From the NCBI RefSeq assembly GCF_014641655.1, contig NZ_BMID01000001.1, forward strand, positions 620,001 through 684,000: 64,000 bases of DNA, read 5' to 3'. The notes under the pieces are model-generated. The model made no database searches, was not told where the DNA came from, and was given only the letters and a program-made list of their open reading frames with translations. Of this stretch, positions 35,342 through 44,847 are shown piece by piece. A program made the position numbers and the translations under genes. The number at the start of each line of letters is the position of its first letter. The stretch's first letter is position 1. Origin of the DNA: Pseudoblastomonas marina. Lineage in GTDB: Bacteria; Pseudomonadota; Alphaproteobacteria; Sphingomonadales; Sphingomonadaceae.

Positions 35342-36451
35342 CTAGGCCTCGTCGTCGGGTGCGCCGGGCGGGTTGATCTCCACCCCCGGCGCGTCGCCCA
35401 GCTCTTCGCCGTCGGTGGTCGGGATGATCTCGACCACCACGTCGCCCTTGCGCAGCGACTGGCACTCGTCTTCCCAGAAGCCGAGGGCCTTGCCGTCGCG
35501 ATAGACGCGCAGGCCGCGGCCGCCGGTGGTGAGCTCGTAGATCGCCTTGCCGCATTCTTCGGCGGTGACCTCGCGCTCGACCAGCTGGACCCGGCCCGAG
35601 ACCGAGGCGAGGTCGGCGAGGTATTCGGCGATATGCGCGCCCTTGGCCGAGCCCGCCAGCAGCAGCCCGGTGAAACGCACCGGGTTGATCACGTTGTTGG
35701 CGCCCGCCTGCCGCGCGAGCAGTTCGTTGTCGTCGGCGCGCACGACGACCGAGATGTGCAGCTTGGGCGCGAGGTGGCGCACTGTCAGCACGATCAGGAT
35801 CGAGGTATCGTCGCGCCCGGCCGAGACGAGCACCGCCTGCGCGCGCTGGATCCGCACCGCCTTCAGGGTCTCGTCGCGGGTGGCATCGCCGACCAGCACG
35901 TTGCAGCCGAGCCGCTCGGCCTCTTCGAGCCGGGCCTCGCTGCCGTCGACCACGACGATGCAGTGCGGGTCGATCCCGCGTTCGATCAACTCGCCGACCG
36001 CCTCGGAGCCGGAGATTCCGTAGCCGAGGACGACGATGTGATCGTCGAGCTGTTCCTGGATACGTTGCATGCGGAATTTCTCCCAAGAGCGCTTGATGAC
36101 GAAGTTGTAGGCGGTGCCGACGAAGATGACGAAGACGAGCACGCGGATCGGGGTCACGATCAGCGCCTCGACCAGCCGCGCGCGATCGCTGACCGGGGCG
36201 ATGTCGCCGAACCCGGTGGTGGTGATCGAGATCATGGTGAAATAGATCACGTCGAGGAAGCTGACCTCGCCGTCGACCGCGTCGACCAGGCCGCCGCGAT
36301 CCCACCAGTGGACCATGATGACGATGAAGACGAGGAACAGCGCGGCAGAGGTGCGGATGCCGATATCGGCCCACACCGGCACCTTTACCGCGCGCTTCAA
36401 TGGCTGGAAGCGCTCGCGCCTCGCCTTCTTGTTGGCCGACGATCTGCTCAC
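35342..36451 (-). CDS. two-helix potassium channel with RCK/TrkA-N domain
   Basis: 369 residues. Two membrane helices (about 32-50 and 95-118) flank a pore loop with selectivity filter TTTGFGD (77-83). A cytoplasmic RCK domain follows (VVLGYGISGSEAVG dinucleotide motif around 135-148) with a TrkA-C-like domain at the C-terminus. This is a Kch/MthK-like ligand-gated K+ channel of the inner membrane. It starts 7 bases after surE, so serS-surE-channel form an operon on the minus strand. Confidence 0.9.
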   Translation of the reverse strand: MSRSSANKKARRERFQPLKRAVKVPVWADIGIRTSAALFLVFIVIMVHWWDRGGLVDAVDGEVSFLDVIYFTMISITTTGFGDIAPVSDRARLVEALIVTPIRVLVFVIFVGTAYNFVIKRSWEKFRMQRIQEQLDDHIVVLGYGISGSEAVGELIERGIDPHCIVVVDGSEARLEEAERLGCNVLVGDATRDETLKAVRIQRAQAVLVSAGRDDTSILIVLTVRHLAPKLHISVVVRADDNELLARQAGANNVINPVRFTGLLLAGSAKGAHIAEYLADLASVSGRVQLVEREVTAEECGKAIYELTTGGRGLRVYRDGKALGFWEDECQSLRKGDVVVEIIPTTDGEELGDAPGVEINPPGAPDDEA

Positions 36452-36458
36452 CGATTGA

Positions 36459-37223
36459 TCACCGCGGGAAGGTCTCCTCGAGCGCGCTCAATTCCGCCTC
36501 GCAAGTGAGGTCGAGCTGGAGCGGGGTGACCGCGATAAAGCCATCCTCGATCGCTTCCAAGTCCGTTGCGTGACCGGGCGTGTGTTCGATCCCGTGGAGG
36601 CCGAACCAGTAATAGCGGAAACCGCGCGGGTCGCGGCCCTCGACCACCGAGCCGCGGGCATAATCGTGGAAACCCTGGCGCACCGCGCGGATGCCCTTGA
36701 CCTCGCCGGCGGGAATCGCGGGGAAGTTGATATTGATCAGCCCGCGCTCGCGGCGCGGCAGGGCGAACAGCGGCTCGAGCACTTTCGGCCCCCATTCGCG
36801 CGCCGCCCCGAACGGCACGTCGTCCCCCATGCCCTCCTTCGAGTAGACCTGGCTCAGCGCGATCGAGCGAATCCCCGCGAGCGCTCCTTCCATCGCCGCC
36901 GAGACGGTGCCCGAATAGGTGATGTCGTCGCCCAGGTTCGCGCCGCGATTGACCCCGGACAACACCACGTCGGGCGGGCTCGGGAGCACTTTCTTCAGTC
37001 CCATCGTGACCGCGTCGGTCGGCGTGCCGGTGACCGAGAAGCGCCGCTCGCCATGCTTGCGCAGCCGCACCGGGCTGGTGAGCGTGAGCGAATGGCCCGC
37101 GCCCGAGGCCTCCTCGGCCGGGGCGACCACCCACACGTCGTCGGAGAATTCGCGCGCGATCTCTTCGAGCACCGCGATGCCGGGCGCGTTGATGCCGTCG
37201 TCATTGGTCACGAGGATGCGCAT
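36459..37223 (-). CDS. surE: 5'-nucleotidase SurE
   Basis: 254 residues from ATG 37223. Metal-binding residues are in [10 protein letters not shown] (Asp8-Asp9), Ser in APAEEASGAGHSLTL, and Asn in SGVNRGANLGDDITYSGTV. SurE removes phosphate from nucleoside monophosphates in the cytoplasm, especially under stress. The start overlaps the serS stop (ATGA) and the channel gene follows 7 bases on. The pcm and nlpD neighbours common in other bacteria are absent. Confidence 0.96.
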   Translation of the reverse strand: MRILVTNDDGINAPGIAVLEEIAREFSDDVWVVAPAEEASGAGHSLTLTSPVRLRKHGERRFSVTGTPTDAVTMGLKKVLPSPPDVVLSGVNRGANLGDDITYSGTVSAAMEGALAGIRSIALSQVYSKEGMGDDVPFGAAREWGPKVLEPLFALPRRERGLININFPAIPAGEVKGIRAVRQGFHDYARGSVVEGRDPRGFRYYWFGLHGIEHTPGHATDLEAIEDGFIAVTPLQLDLTCEAELSALEETFPR

Positions 37224-38506
37224 CAGGCCGCGGCCTCCAGCTTGTCGATCCCGCCCATATAGGGCTTGAGCGCCTCGGGCACGGTCACGCTGCCGTCTTC
37301 GTTCTGGTAGTTCTCGAGCACCGCGACCAGCGTGCGCCCGACCGCGAGGCCCGAACCGTTGAGCGTGTGGACGAAATCGGTCTTCTTGCCGCCGTCTTCG
37401 GGACGATAGCGCGCGTTCATGCGGCGCGCCTGGAAAGCGCCGGTGTTCGAACACGAGCTGATCTCGCGATAGGCGCCCTGGCCGGGCAGCCAGACCTCGA
37501 GGTCGTAGGTCTTGCGCGCCCCGAAGCCCATGTCGCCGGTGCACAGCAGCATCTTGCGATAGGGCAGGCCGAGCGCCTGCAGCACGCCCTCGGCGCACTC
37601 GGTCATCCGCTCGTGCTCGGCCTCGGAATCCTCGGGGCGGCAGATCGAGACCAGCTCGACCTTCTCGAACTGGTGCTGGCGGATGAAGCCGCGCGTGTCC
37701 TTGCCCGCCGCACCCGCTTCGGAGCGGAAGCACGGGGTGAGCGCGGTCAGCCGGATCGGCTCGGCGAGGTCGTCAATAATCTCGCCCATAACCGAACTGG
37801 TTAGGCTGACCTCGGAGGTAGGGATCAGCCAGCGACCGTCGGTGGTCTTGAAACTGTCTTCGGCGAACTTCGGGAGCTTGTCGGTGCCGTACATGGCGGC
37901 GTCGTTGACCAGCACCGGCGGGGCACACTCTAAATAACCGTTCTGGTTAACCTGCCGGTCGAGCATGAATTGCGCGATCGCGCGGTGGAGACGCGCCATC
38001 CCGCCGCGCAGGAAGGTGAAGCGCGCGCCGGAAATCTTCGCGCCGGTCTCGAAATCCATGCCCAGCGCGGGCCCGAGATCGGCGTGCTCGCTTGGTTCGA
38101 AATCGAACGCGCGCTTCTCGCCCCAGCTCGACACCTCGACATTGTCCTCCTCGCCTTCGCCCTGCGGCACGTCGTCGGCGGGGAGGTTGGGGATCGTTTC
38201 GAGCATGGCGGTCAGCTTGGCGGCGACCGTGCGGCCGTCCTCCTCCATCTGCGGCATGGTCTTCTTCAATTCGGCGACTTCGGCCTTGAGCTGTTCGGCC
38301 TTGTCGGTGTCGCCCTGGCCCATCGCCTGGCCGATCGCCTTCGAAGCCTCGTTGCGGCGGCTCTGCGCTTCCTGGATGCGCGTGGTCAGCGCGCGGCCCT
38401 CGGTATCGAGGGAGAGGATCTTGGCGGAGGCCGGTTCGAGTCCGCGCCGTGCGAGCGCCGCGTCGAAACCTTCGGGATCGTCCCGGATCAGGCGAATATC
38501 GTGCAT
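37223..38506 (-). CDS. serS: seryl-tRNA synthetase
   Basis: 427 residues from ATG 38506, normal length. An N-terminal coiled-coil arm (about 30-105) grips the tRNA-Ser extra arm, and the class II catalytic core follows with motif 2 ([19 protein letters not shown]) and motif 3 ([21 protein letters not shown], ending ...[16 protein letters not shown]). It charges tRNA-Ser. Start of the minus-strand operon with surE and the K+ channel. Confidence 0.97.
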   Translation of the reverse strand: MHDIRLIRDDPEGFDAALARRGLEPASAKILSLDTEGRALTTRIQEAQSRRNEASKAIGQAMGQGDTDKAEQLKAEVAELKKTMPQMEEDGRTVAAKLTAMLETIPNLPADDVPQGEGEEDNVEVSSWGEKRAFDFEPSEHADLGPALGMDFETGAKISGARFTFLRGGMARLHRAIAQFMLDRQVNQNGYLECAPPVLVNDAAMYGTDKLPKFAEDSFKTTDGRWLIPTSEVSLTSSVMGEIIDDLAEPIRLTALTPCFRSEAGAAGKDTRGFIRQHQFEKVELVSICRPEDSEAEHERMTECAEGVLQALGLPYRKMLLCTGDMGFGARKTYDLEVWLPGQGAYREISSCSNTGAFQARRMNARYRPEDGGKKTDFVHTLNGSGLAVGRTLVAVLENYQNEDGSVTVPEALKPYMGGIDKLEAAA

Positions 38507-38568
38507 GGCCAGCGCTATGGAGCCTTTCGCGCCGCACCTCAAGCGGGTGCGAGGGCGCGACGAATTGG

Positions 38569-38594
38569 GGAACGCTGGCGACCGTCCAACCGTT
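38569..38594 (+). promoter_or_regulatory. EcfG-type general stress promoter
   Basis: GGAAC (38569-38573), 17 bases, CGTT (38591-38594): an exact match to the consensus for the alphaproteobacterial general stress sigma factor EcfG. It lies 24 bases before the ATG of the glycine-rich small protein. Confidence 0.7.
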
Positions 38595-38618
38595 GGAGCG
38601 GCAAAGGAGAATTGATTT

Positions 38619-38891
38619 ATGATTGGCAAGATGATCGGAGCACTCGTCGGCGGCAGGGTTGCCGAACACGCACGCGGAGTCGGCGGGCCCACCGGGGCCG
38701 TGCTGGGCGTGGTTGCGGCCAGCGCGCTGCGCCGGATTAGCCTGCCCACGATGATCGCATTGGGCGCGGGCGGCTACATCGCGAAGAAGTATTTCGACCG
38801 GCAGCAGGCCGATGACGCGAAGCCCAAGGCTCTCGAGGACAAGTCGGTCTCCACGACCAAGGCCAAGACGGGCGAACCCGTTTCGGCCTGA
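38619..38891 (+). CDS. small glycine-rich membrane-associated stress protein
   Basis: 90 residues. The first half is hydrophobic with glycine-zipper spacing ([31 protein letters not shown]), the second is charged ([17 protein letters not shown]). AAAGGAG precedes the ATG. The exact EcfG promoter upstream puts it in the general stress regulon (inference). A terminator follows 20 bases on, so it is a single-gene unit, divergent from serS. No function known to me. Confidence 0.75.
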   Translation: MIGKMIGALVGGRVAEHARGVGGPTGAVLGVVAASALRRISLPTMIALGAGGYIAKKYFDRQQADDAKPKALEDKSVSTTKAKTGEPVSA

Positions 38892-38910
38892 CCACGGTTC
38901 CATAGCGAAG

Positions 38911-38946
38911 AGGCGGGTGCGGCGACATGTCGCGCCCGCCTTTTTC
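38911..38946 (+). terminator. rho-independent terminator
   Basis: Stem AGGCGGGTGCGGCGACA with its near-perfect complement and a TTTTT run directly after. Confidence 0.85.
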
Positions 38947-39009
38947 GTGCGCGCGATCGGCGCCACGCGCGAATCGTGCATTAGGTTGCGGTCGATCTGG
39001 TTCGGGGAA

Positions 39010-39084
39010 TGGTGGGCGCGGCAAGGATTGAACTTGCGACCCCACCCGTGTGAAGGGTGTGCTCTACCACTGAGCTACGCGCCC
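39010..39084 (-). tRNA. tRNA-Val (anticodon CAC)
   Basis: 75 bases on the minus strand: acceptor stem GGGCGCG/CGCGCCC, D-arm TAGCTCAGTGGTAGAGC, anticodon stem CACCC/GGGTG with loop TTCACAC giving CAC, T-loop TTCAATC, and an encoded CCA. Confidence 0.96.
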
Positions 39085-39190
39085 GTCTCTCGACAGAGGC
39101 GGCCCACTAGCGCCGCGCGGCGCGATTGACAAGCATGTGATTGCTGCGGGCGATTGACAAGCGGCGGGCCCGCCGCCAACAGCGCGCGCC

Positions 39191-39508
39191 ATGACCGATA
39201 CTCCCGACACCGCCCCCGACAGCATCGAAACCCCCGGCGCGCAGGACGTGCCCCCCGATCGTCTCTCGGTCGAGGCCGGCAGCGAATATTTCGACGTCGA
39301 GAAGCTCCAGCGCGGGGTCGCGATTTCGTTCAAAGGCTCGCGCCGCACCAATGTCGAGGAATATTGCATTTCCGAAGGCTGGGTGCGCGTGCAGGCGGGC
39401 AAGACCCTCGATCGCAAGGGCAAGCCGCTGACGATCAAGCTCAACGGCCCGGTCGAGGCCTGGTACGAGGATCTCGGCGAGGACGCCCCGCACGCCAAGG
39501 CGGGCTGA
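39191..39508 (+). CDS. DUF3297 family protein
   Basis: 105 residues. The recognisable core is PPDRLSVEAGSEYFDVEKL followed by GVAISFKGSRRTNVEEYCIS and EGWVRVQAGKTLDRKGKPL. Cytoplasmic, acidic N- and C-termini, no signal. DUF3297 is found widely in gamma- and alphaproteobacteria and has no established role. It is divergent from tRNA-Val and reads away from it. Confidence 0.85.
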   Translation: MTDTPDTAPDSIETPGAQDVPPDRLSVEAGSEYFDVEKLQRGVAISFKGSRRTNVEEYCISEGWVRVQAGKTLDRKGKPLTIKLNGPVEAWYEDLGEDAPHAKAG

Positions 39509-39657
39509 CGGCGCCGTTCGCAACGGTCCATCGCACACACATATTCGGCTCGTCGATAATCGCGGCGCGTTGCGCGTCGTTCATCGATTTCGGCTAATTC
39601 CTGAACCACGGTTTCGCGCCCCGAACTCGCGGAACGACAGGAATGGAGACCGAATCT

Positions 39658-40134
39658 ATGTTGAAGAAGATCACGCTTTCGGCGAGCGCGCTGCTGGCAG
39701 CGGCATCGCTTGCTACCCCCGTCTCGGCGGCCGAACTGCCGACCATCGGCGCAAGCGCCTCGACCTATGCGACCGTCCAGGCGGACGGCGCGATGACGCT
39801 GGCGCACCACAAGCGCGGCCATCGCCCGCGCGGGCATTTCCAGGGGCGCGGCAATCCGCACCGCACCGCCTATCGCTATCCCGAATACACTCCGCGCAGC
39901 GGCTACGGCGAACGCGCCACCTATGAAACCCGCGCGTGGCAGGGCGAGGACGGGCGCTATTACTGCCGCCGCAGCGACGGCACCACCGGCCTGCTGATCG
40001 GCGGCGCGGCGGGGGCGTTGCTCGGTCGCGAGCTGACCAAGAACGGCGACCGCACGCTGGGCACGATCCTCGGCGCGGTCGGCGGGGCGCTGCTCGGGCG
40101 CGAGATCGAGAAGCGCGCGGTGCGCTGCCGCTGA
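39658..40134 (+). CDS. secreted protein with C-terminal glycine-zipper 2TM domain
   Basis: 158 residues from ATG 39658 (ATG 39643 would add five residues). Signal peptide LKKITLSASALLAAASLATPVSA. A His/Arg/Tyr-rich middle (HHKRGHRPRGHFQGRG, then RYPEYTPRSGYG) is followed by two glycine-zipper helices (GLLIGGAAGALLGRELTKNG and GTILGAVGGALLGREIEK), the family found in outer-membrane or surface-associated proteins. Ends in CR with two cysteines. Likely periplasmic or envelope-associated. Confidence 0.8.
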   Translation: MLKKITLSASALLAAASLATPVSAAELPTIGASASTYATVQADGAMTLAHHKRGHRPRGHFQGRGNPHRTAYRYPEYTPRSGYGERATYETRAWQGEDGRYYCRRSDGTTGLLIGGAAGALLGRELTKNGDRTLGTILGAVGGALLGREIEKRAVRCR

Positions 40135-40153
40135 TCCACGATCCGGCGTATGA

Positions 40154-40190
40154 GAAACGGCGTCTCCGGTCCTCCCGGGGGCGCCGTTTC
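40154..40190 (+). terminator. hairpin after the glycine-zipper gene
   Basis: GAAACGGCG pairs with CGCCGTTTC across an about 19-base region; only a weak T tract follows. Probable terminator. Confidence 0.5.
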
Positions 40191-40280
40191 CCGTTTCGGG
40201 ACAAGCGCCGGGCGGGTCTTCGCCTCGGCGCATGGCCGCTGTATGTGGAGGCATAAAGAACATTGGATGAGGATCATGCC

Positions 40281-40982
40281 ATGCGCGCCCGCTTTCTTTT
40301 CGCCGCTCCCCTGCTTACGCTCGCCGCCTGCAGCGGGGGCGAGGACGCGGCCGATGAAAACGCCGAGATGGATCCGGCCACCGCCGGCGCGCTGGGCGAG
40401 GACATCATGGTCGATCCCGACCGGCTCGACCAGTCGGGGGCCGACGGCGCGCTGGCGGGCGGCGACCCGGCCTCCTCGGCGGTGCCGATGGACGACGAGA
40501 CCCGCGAACAGGTCAACCGCGCACGCGAGGAAGCGCGCCAGCTGGTCGGCGGGCGGATCAACCAGGCACCCGCGCCGGGCGATGCGCTGACCCGCACGAT
40601 GATCGCGGCGGCGCAGGCGATCCAGCGCGGGAACAGCGGCGTCGATTGTTCGCAGGGCGCCGACTATTCCGCCGCCTGGGCCGATCGCATGCCTGAACCC
40701 TTCACCGTCTATCCGCGCGGCGCGGTGCTCGAGGCGGCGGGGAACGACGACGAAGGCTGCGCGCTGCGCGTCACGACCTTCACCACCGCGGTACCGCAGC
40801 AGGAAGTCGTCAACTTCTATCACACCCGCGCGCGCAATGCGGGCTTCTCGGCGGACCTGATGGAGAAGGACGGCGAGACCGTGATCGGCGGACGCAAGGG
40901 CGACGCGGCCTATTACATCGCGGTCGGGCGGCAGGCCGACGGCCGCACCAAGGTCGAATTGCTGGCCCGCGCCGGGTCCTGA
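40281..40982 (+). CDS. lipoprotein of unknown function
   Basis: 233 residues from ATG 40281 (an upstream in-frame TTG at 40263 is less likely). Signal peptide ends in lipobox LAAC (MRARFLFAAPLLTLAAC). An acidic Asp/Glu-rich linker precedes a globular C-terminal domain (about 100-233) with one Cys pair (VDCSQG and EGCALRV) that could bridge. The C-terminal half (VVNFYHTRARNAGFSADLM) resembles a small alpha/beta fold. Not recognised. It converges on astD with 22 bases between the stops. Confidence 0.75.
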   Translation: MRARFLFAAPLLTLAACSGGEDAADENAEMDPATAGALGEDIMVDPDRLDQSGADGALAGGDPASSAVPMDDETREQVNRAREEARQLVGGRINQAPAPGDALTRTMIAAAQAIQRGNSGVDCSQGADYSAAWADRMPEPFTVYPRGAVLEAAGNDDEGCALRVTTFTTAVPQQEVVNFYHTRARNAGFSADLMEKDGETVIGGRKGDAAYYIAVGRQADGRTKVELLARAGS

Positions 40983-41004
40983 CCCGGCCGCGCGGGCGGG
41001 GGGT

Positions 41005-42414
41005 TTATTCCTCGAGCCCGACGCCGATATTGGCGCGCGGTTGGTCCATTTCGGTCGAGGCGACCGGATAGGCGCAGTAATCGGCGGCATAGAATGCGGC
41101 CGGGCGATGGTTGCCCGACAGGCCGATCCCGCCGAAGGGCTGGCTCGAACTCGCGCCGTTCGTCGGCCGGTTCCAGTTGACGATCCCGGCGCGGATATTG
41201 GCCCAGAAGCGGTTGTAGTCCGCCGGGCTGCCGCCGATCAGCGAGGCCGAGAGGCCGAACCGCGTGCGGTTGGCCTCGGCGATCGCCTCGTCGAGGGTCG
41301 ACACCTTCACCACCTGCAGGATCGGGCCGAACAGTTCGACGTCGGGGCGCTGTTCCATGTCCGTCACGTCGACGATCGCGGGGGTCAGGAAGGGCTTGCC
41401 CTCGACCTTCTTGGTCAGGTGCCGGATCGCCTTGCCGCCGTGGGTGATGAGGTAGACGAAGCTCTCCATCAGCCCGTCGGCGGTCTGGTTGTCGATCACC
41501 GGGCCCATGAACGGGGCGGGATCGGCGAAGGGCTCGTCGACGATCAGCCGCCCGGTCAGCGTCTTCAGCTTGTCTAGAATCGCATCGTATTGCGTGTCGC
41601 GCACGATGAGGCGGCGCGCGGCGGTGCAGCGCTGGCCGGCGGTGGTGTAGGCGCTCTGCGCGATCAGCGCGGCGGCATCGTCGAGCAGCGGGGTGTCCCA
41701 CAGCACGATCGGGTTGTTGCCGCCCATCTCGAGCGCGACGATCTTGCCCGGATTGGCGGCGAGCTTGCGGTTGATCGCGATCCCCGCCTGCGCGCTGCCG
41801 GTGAACAGCACCCCGTCGACGCCCGGATGCTTGACCAGCGCCTCGCCCTCGTCGCGCGAGCCGATCAGCAGCTGGACGACGCCCGCGGGCACGCCTGCCT
41901 CGTGGAACGCGGCGACCAGCGCCTGGCCGACCGCAGGGGTCTTTTCGCTCGGCTTGAAGATCACGCAATTGCCCGCGATCAGCGCGGGCACGATGTGGCC
42001 GTTGGGAAGGTGCGCGGGGAAATTGTACGGGCCGAGCACCGCCATCACGCCGTGCGGCTTGTGGCGGACCGAGGCCTTGCCCTGCATCGCGTTGTCGAGC
42101 GTGCGCTGCGGGGTGCGCTCGGCGTAGGCGCGGACCGAGATCTCGACCTTGTTGATCACCGCATCGACTTCGGTGCGCGCTTCCCACAGCGGCTTGCCGG
42201 TCTCGCGCGCGATCAGTTCGGCGAAATCGTCGGCCGCCTTGCGCATCTCGTTGGCGAAACGGCGCATCAGCTCGATGCGGTTGGCGAGCGGCTTGGAAGC
42301 CCAGTCGGCCCAAGCGCGCCGCGCGGTCGCGACCGCCTCCTCGACGTCGCCGGTCTGGCCGCGCCACAATTCCTCGCCCGTCGCGGGCTCGAACGATACG
42401 ATTTCGGAGCTCAT
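41005..42414 (-). CDS. astD: succinylglutamate-semialdehyde dehydrogenase AstD
   Basis: 469 residues. Aldehyde dehydrogenase fold with catalytic Cys in AGQRCTAARR and general-base Glu in ALEMGGNN. Subfamily marks of AstD include GPYNFPAHLPNGHIVPALIAGN and NWNRPTNGASSSQPFGGIGLSGNHRPAAFYAADYC. It makes N-succinylglutamate in the arginine succinyltransferase pathway, with NAD+. The other ast genes are not in the window. Family resemblance is very strong, although not every such homologue is physiologically tied to arginine. Confidence 0.92.
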   Translation of the reverse strand: MSSEIVSFEPATGEELWRGQTGDVEEAVATARRAWADWASKPLANRIELMRRFANEMRKAADDFAELIARETGKPLWEARTEVDAVINKVEISVRAYAERTPQRTLDNAMQGKASVRHKPHGVMAVLGPYNFPAHLPNGHIVPALIAGNCVIFKPSEKTPAVGQALVAAFHEAGVPAGVVQLLIGSRDEGEALVKHPGVDGVLFTGSAQAGIAINRKLAANPGKIVALEMGGNNPIVLWDTPLLDDAAALIAQSAYTTAGQRCTAARRLIVRDTQYDAILDKLKTLTGRLIVDEPFADPAPFMGPVIDNQTADGLMESFVYLITHGGKAIRHLTKKVEGKPFLTPAIVDVTDMEQRPDVELFGPILQVVKVSTLDEAIAEANRTRFGLSASLIGGSPADYNRFWANIRAGIVNWNRPTNGASSSQPFGGIGLSGNHRPAAFYAADYCAYPVASTEMDQPRANIGVGLEE

Positions 42415-42485
42415 CCGGTCCTCAATTCCCCTGGGTGTCGCGCGCCATAGTAGAGCGCGCGGCTTAACGCAAAATGTGTCGGAGT

Positions 42486-43883
42486 CTACGCCAGCGGACG
42501 ACCTGCAGGCGAGATCGTTCCGAGCGCCGCTCCATGCGCGCGGATCCGCTCGATCTCGGTTTCAAGCACCGACCAGTCGTCGTCGCGGTCGATCGCGGCC
42601 CAGATTGCCTCGACCCGCTCGATCACCAGCGAGGGTGCGTCGTCGGGCAGCGGTTCGGCACCCTCGACGAAGCTGCGCGCGGCGAGCAGCGTCTCGAACT
42701 CGGTCCCGGGCTGGCCGCGCCAGCCGCGATAGCGCGCGAAGGCCGCGTCGGGCGCTTCGCCGGTCGCGACCATCTGGCGCTCCATCGCGCCGATCAGCGC
42801 GGTATCCGATTCGCCGTCCTGCGGCATCACGCCGAGCCGCCAGAGCCAGCGGCGGCGCAAGGCTGCCTCGTAGAGCCCGCCATAACGATCGAGCGCGGCG
42901 ACCAGCGGGTCGCTGTCGGCGAGCGCGCGCAGCGCGACGGCGAGCTGCATGCAGTTCCAGTGCACCGCCTCGGGCTGGCGAGCGAAGGCGTAAAGCCCCT
43001 GGTGGTCGAAATAGGCGGCGGTGAAGCTCGCATCCCATTTGGGCAGGAAGCGCCACGGGCCGTAATCGAAGCTTTCGCCGGAAATATTCATGTTGTCGGT
43101 GTTGAGCACGCCGTGGACGAAGCCCGCGACCATCCACGCGGCGGCGGTATCGGCGAGCCGCTCGACCACCTGGTGGAGCAGGATCACGGCGGGCTGGTCG
43201 CGCCCCGGGGCGTCCTCCGGCGGCGGCGGGCCGGGGTATTGTTCGAGGCAGTAATCGACCAGCTGCGCCATGTGTTCGGGTTCCTCGAGCACGGCGAGCC
43301 GCTGGAAGGTACCGATGCGGATATGGCCGTGCGAGAGCCGCGTCATCACCGCCGAGCGGGTGGGGGAAGGCTCGTCGCCGCGCTCCAACTGCTCGCCGGT
43401 CTCGATCACGCAGAAGGTCTTGCTGGTATCGACCCCGCGCGCCTCGAGCAGTTCGGTCGCGAGGATCTCGCGCACCGCGCCCTTCAGCGTCAGCCGCCCG
43501 TCGCCCCTGCGGCTATACGGGGTGGTGCCCGATCCCTTGGTGCCGAGATCGACCAATCGGCCCGCGTGGTCGCGCAGCTGCGCGAAAAGGAAACCGCGCC
43601 CATCGCCGATCTCGGGATTGTACACCCGGAACTGGTGTCCGTGATAGGCGAGCGCGAGCGGCTCGGAGAGATTGTCGGGCAGCGGTTCGAAGCGCCCCAG
43701 GTGCCGCACCCAGTCCTCGTCGCGCCAGTCCTGCAAACCCACCGAACCGGCCCAGCGCCGATTCGCGAAGCGCAGCCGGGTCTCGGGGAATTGCGCCGCC
43801 GCAACCGGCGTCGCGAGCCACTCGGCCAGCTGCATGATTTGCGGATCGGGACGGTAGGTGACGGGTTGCTCTGGAGGACGCAT
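42486..43883 (-). CDS. selO: protein adenylyltransferase SelO
   Basis: 465 residues from ATG 43883; an upstream ATG at 43934 would add 17 residues, but family starts match RPDPQIMQLAEWLATP. The pseudokinase core is visible: YHGHQFRVYNPEIGDGRGFLFAQL, GTKGSGTTPYSRRGDGRLTLKG, and NTDNMNISGESFDYGPWRFL. SelO AMPylates protein hydroxyls and affects redox proteins. There is no selenocysteine here. It is divergent from the alpha/beta hydrolase with 73 bases between. Confidence 0.93.
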   Translation of the reverse strand: MRPPEQPVTYRPDPQIMQLAEWLATPVAAAQFPETRLRFANRRWAGSVGLQDWRDEDWVRHLGRFEPLPDNLSEPLALAYHGHQFRVYNPEIGDGRGFLFAQLRDHAGRLVDLGTKGSGTTPYSRRGDGRLTLKGAVREILATELLEARGVDTSKTFCVIETGEQLERGDEPSPTRSAVMTRLSHGHIRIGTFQRLAVLEEPEHMAQLVDYCLEQYPGPPPPEDAPGRDQPAVILLHQVVERLADTAAAWMVAGFVHGVLNTDNMNISGESFDYGPWRFLPKWDASFTAAYFDHQGLYAFARQPEAVHWNCMQLAVALRALADSDPLVAALDRYGGLYEAALRRRWLWRLGVMPQDGESDTALIGAMERQMVATGEAPDAAFARYRGWRGQPGTEFETLLAARSFVEGAEPLPDDAPSLVIERVEAIWAAIDRDDDWSVLETEIERIRAHGAALGTISPAGRPLA

Positions 43884-43956
43884 ATCGCCAAGGGTGGGGG
43901 CACGGCGCGGCAAGCGCAAGCATGCATGAGCCACAAGGGATTCAGGCGGGAGCTCG

Positions 43957-44835
43957 ATGAGCGACGAACACGACCATTTCGAGGAAAAACACTGGACCAG
44001 CCCCGACGGGCTGAAACTGCATTTCCGCGATTATGCCGGGCCCGACGCGTCCGATCTTCCCCCCGTGGTCTGCCTGCCCGGCCTGACCCGCAATTCGCGC
44101 GATTTCGAGGATCTGGCCGATCACTTGCGCACCCGTACGCGCGTGATCTGCCCGACCATGCGCGGTCGCGGCGACAGCGAATACGCGCCCGACAGTGCGA
44201 CCTACGTGCCGCAGCAATACGTCGCCGACTTGCTCGCGCTGTTCGAGCAGGAGGGAATCACCCGCGCGGTGTTCGTCGGGACCTCGCTCGGCGGAATCCT
44301 CACCATGCTGCTCGCGGCGGTGAAGCCCGACCTCGTCGCGGGCGCGCTGGTCAACGATATCGGCCCCGAGATTTCCGCCGACGGGATCGCGCGGATCCGC
44401 GGTTATGTCGGGCAGGGCGGCAGTTTCCCGACCTGGATGCACGCCGCGCGCGCGCTCGAGGAAGGGCAGGGCGATATCTTCCCCGATTTCACGATCGACG
44501 ATTGGCTGGTGATGGCCAAGCGCAGCATGACCGTCGGCACCAACCAGCGCATCGTCCCCGATTACGACGCCAAGATCGCCGAGCCCTTCGCCGGCGACAG
44601 CGCCGAGGGCGGGACCGACCTGTGGAGCCCGTTCGAGGCGCTCGGCAAGAAACCGCTGGTCGCGGTGCGCGGCGAGACTTCGGATATCCTGACCGCCGAC
44701 ACGCTCGAGCAGATGCAGGCCAGGGCCGACGATATCGAAATCGTGATCGTGCCTGGCGTCGGCCATGCGCCGTTCCTCGACGATGCCGGGTCGCTCGCCG
44801 CGCTCGATCGCCTCCTCGACCGCGCCAAGGCGTAA
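43957..44835 (+). CDS. alpha/beta-fold hydrolase
   Basis: 292 residues. Catalytic elements: nucleophile elbow GTSLGG, acid Asp in RGETSDIL, His in GVGHAPFLD; the oxyanion HG-like motif is LPGLTRNSRDF. Cytoplasmic. It probably hydrolyses an ester, lactone or C-C bond. The GT4 gene begins 12 bases after it, so they form an operon. The substrate cannot be told. Confidence 0.88.
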   Translation: MSDEHDHFEEKHWTSPDGLKLHFRDYAGPDASDLPPVVCLPGLTRNSRDFEDLADHLRTRTRVICPTMRGRGDSEYAPDSATYVPQQYVADLLALFEQEGITRAVFVGTSLGGILTMLLAAVKPDLVAGALVNDIGPEISADGIARIRGYVGQGGSFPTWMHAARALEEGQGDIFPDFTIDDWLVMAKRSMTVGTNQRIVPDYDAKIAEPFAGDSAEGGTDLWSPFEALGKKPLVAVRGETSDILTADTLEQMQARADDIEIVIVPGVGHAPFLDDAGSLAALDRLLDRAKA

Positions 44836-44847
44836 GGAACCGAGACG

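Noticed and set aside
37223-38506. Possible tRNA or T-box leader before serS
   Set aside because: The 112-base gap to 38619 contains the divergent EcfG promoter and no T-box-like elements.
42486-43883. Selenoprotein form of SelO
   Set aside because: No in-frame TGA near the C-terminus; the frame ends at a normal stop as in bacterial SelO proteins.
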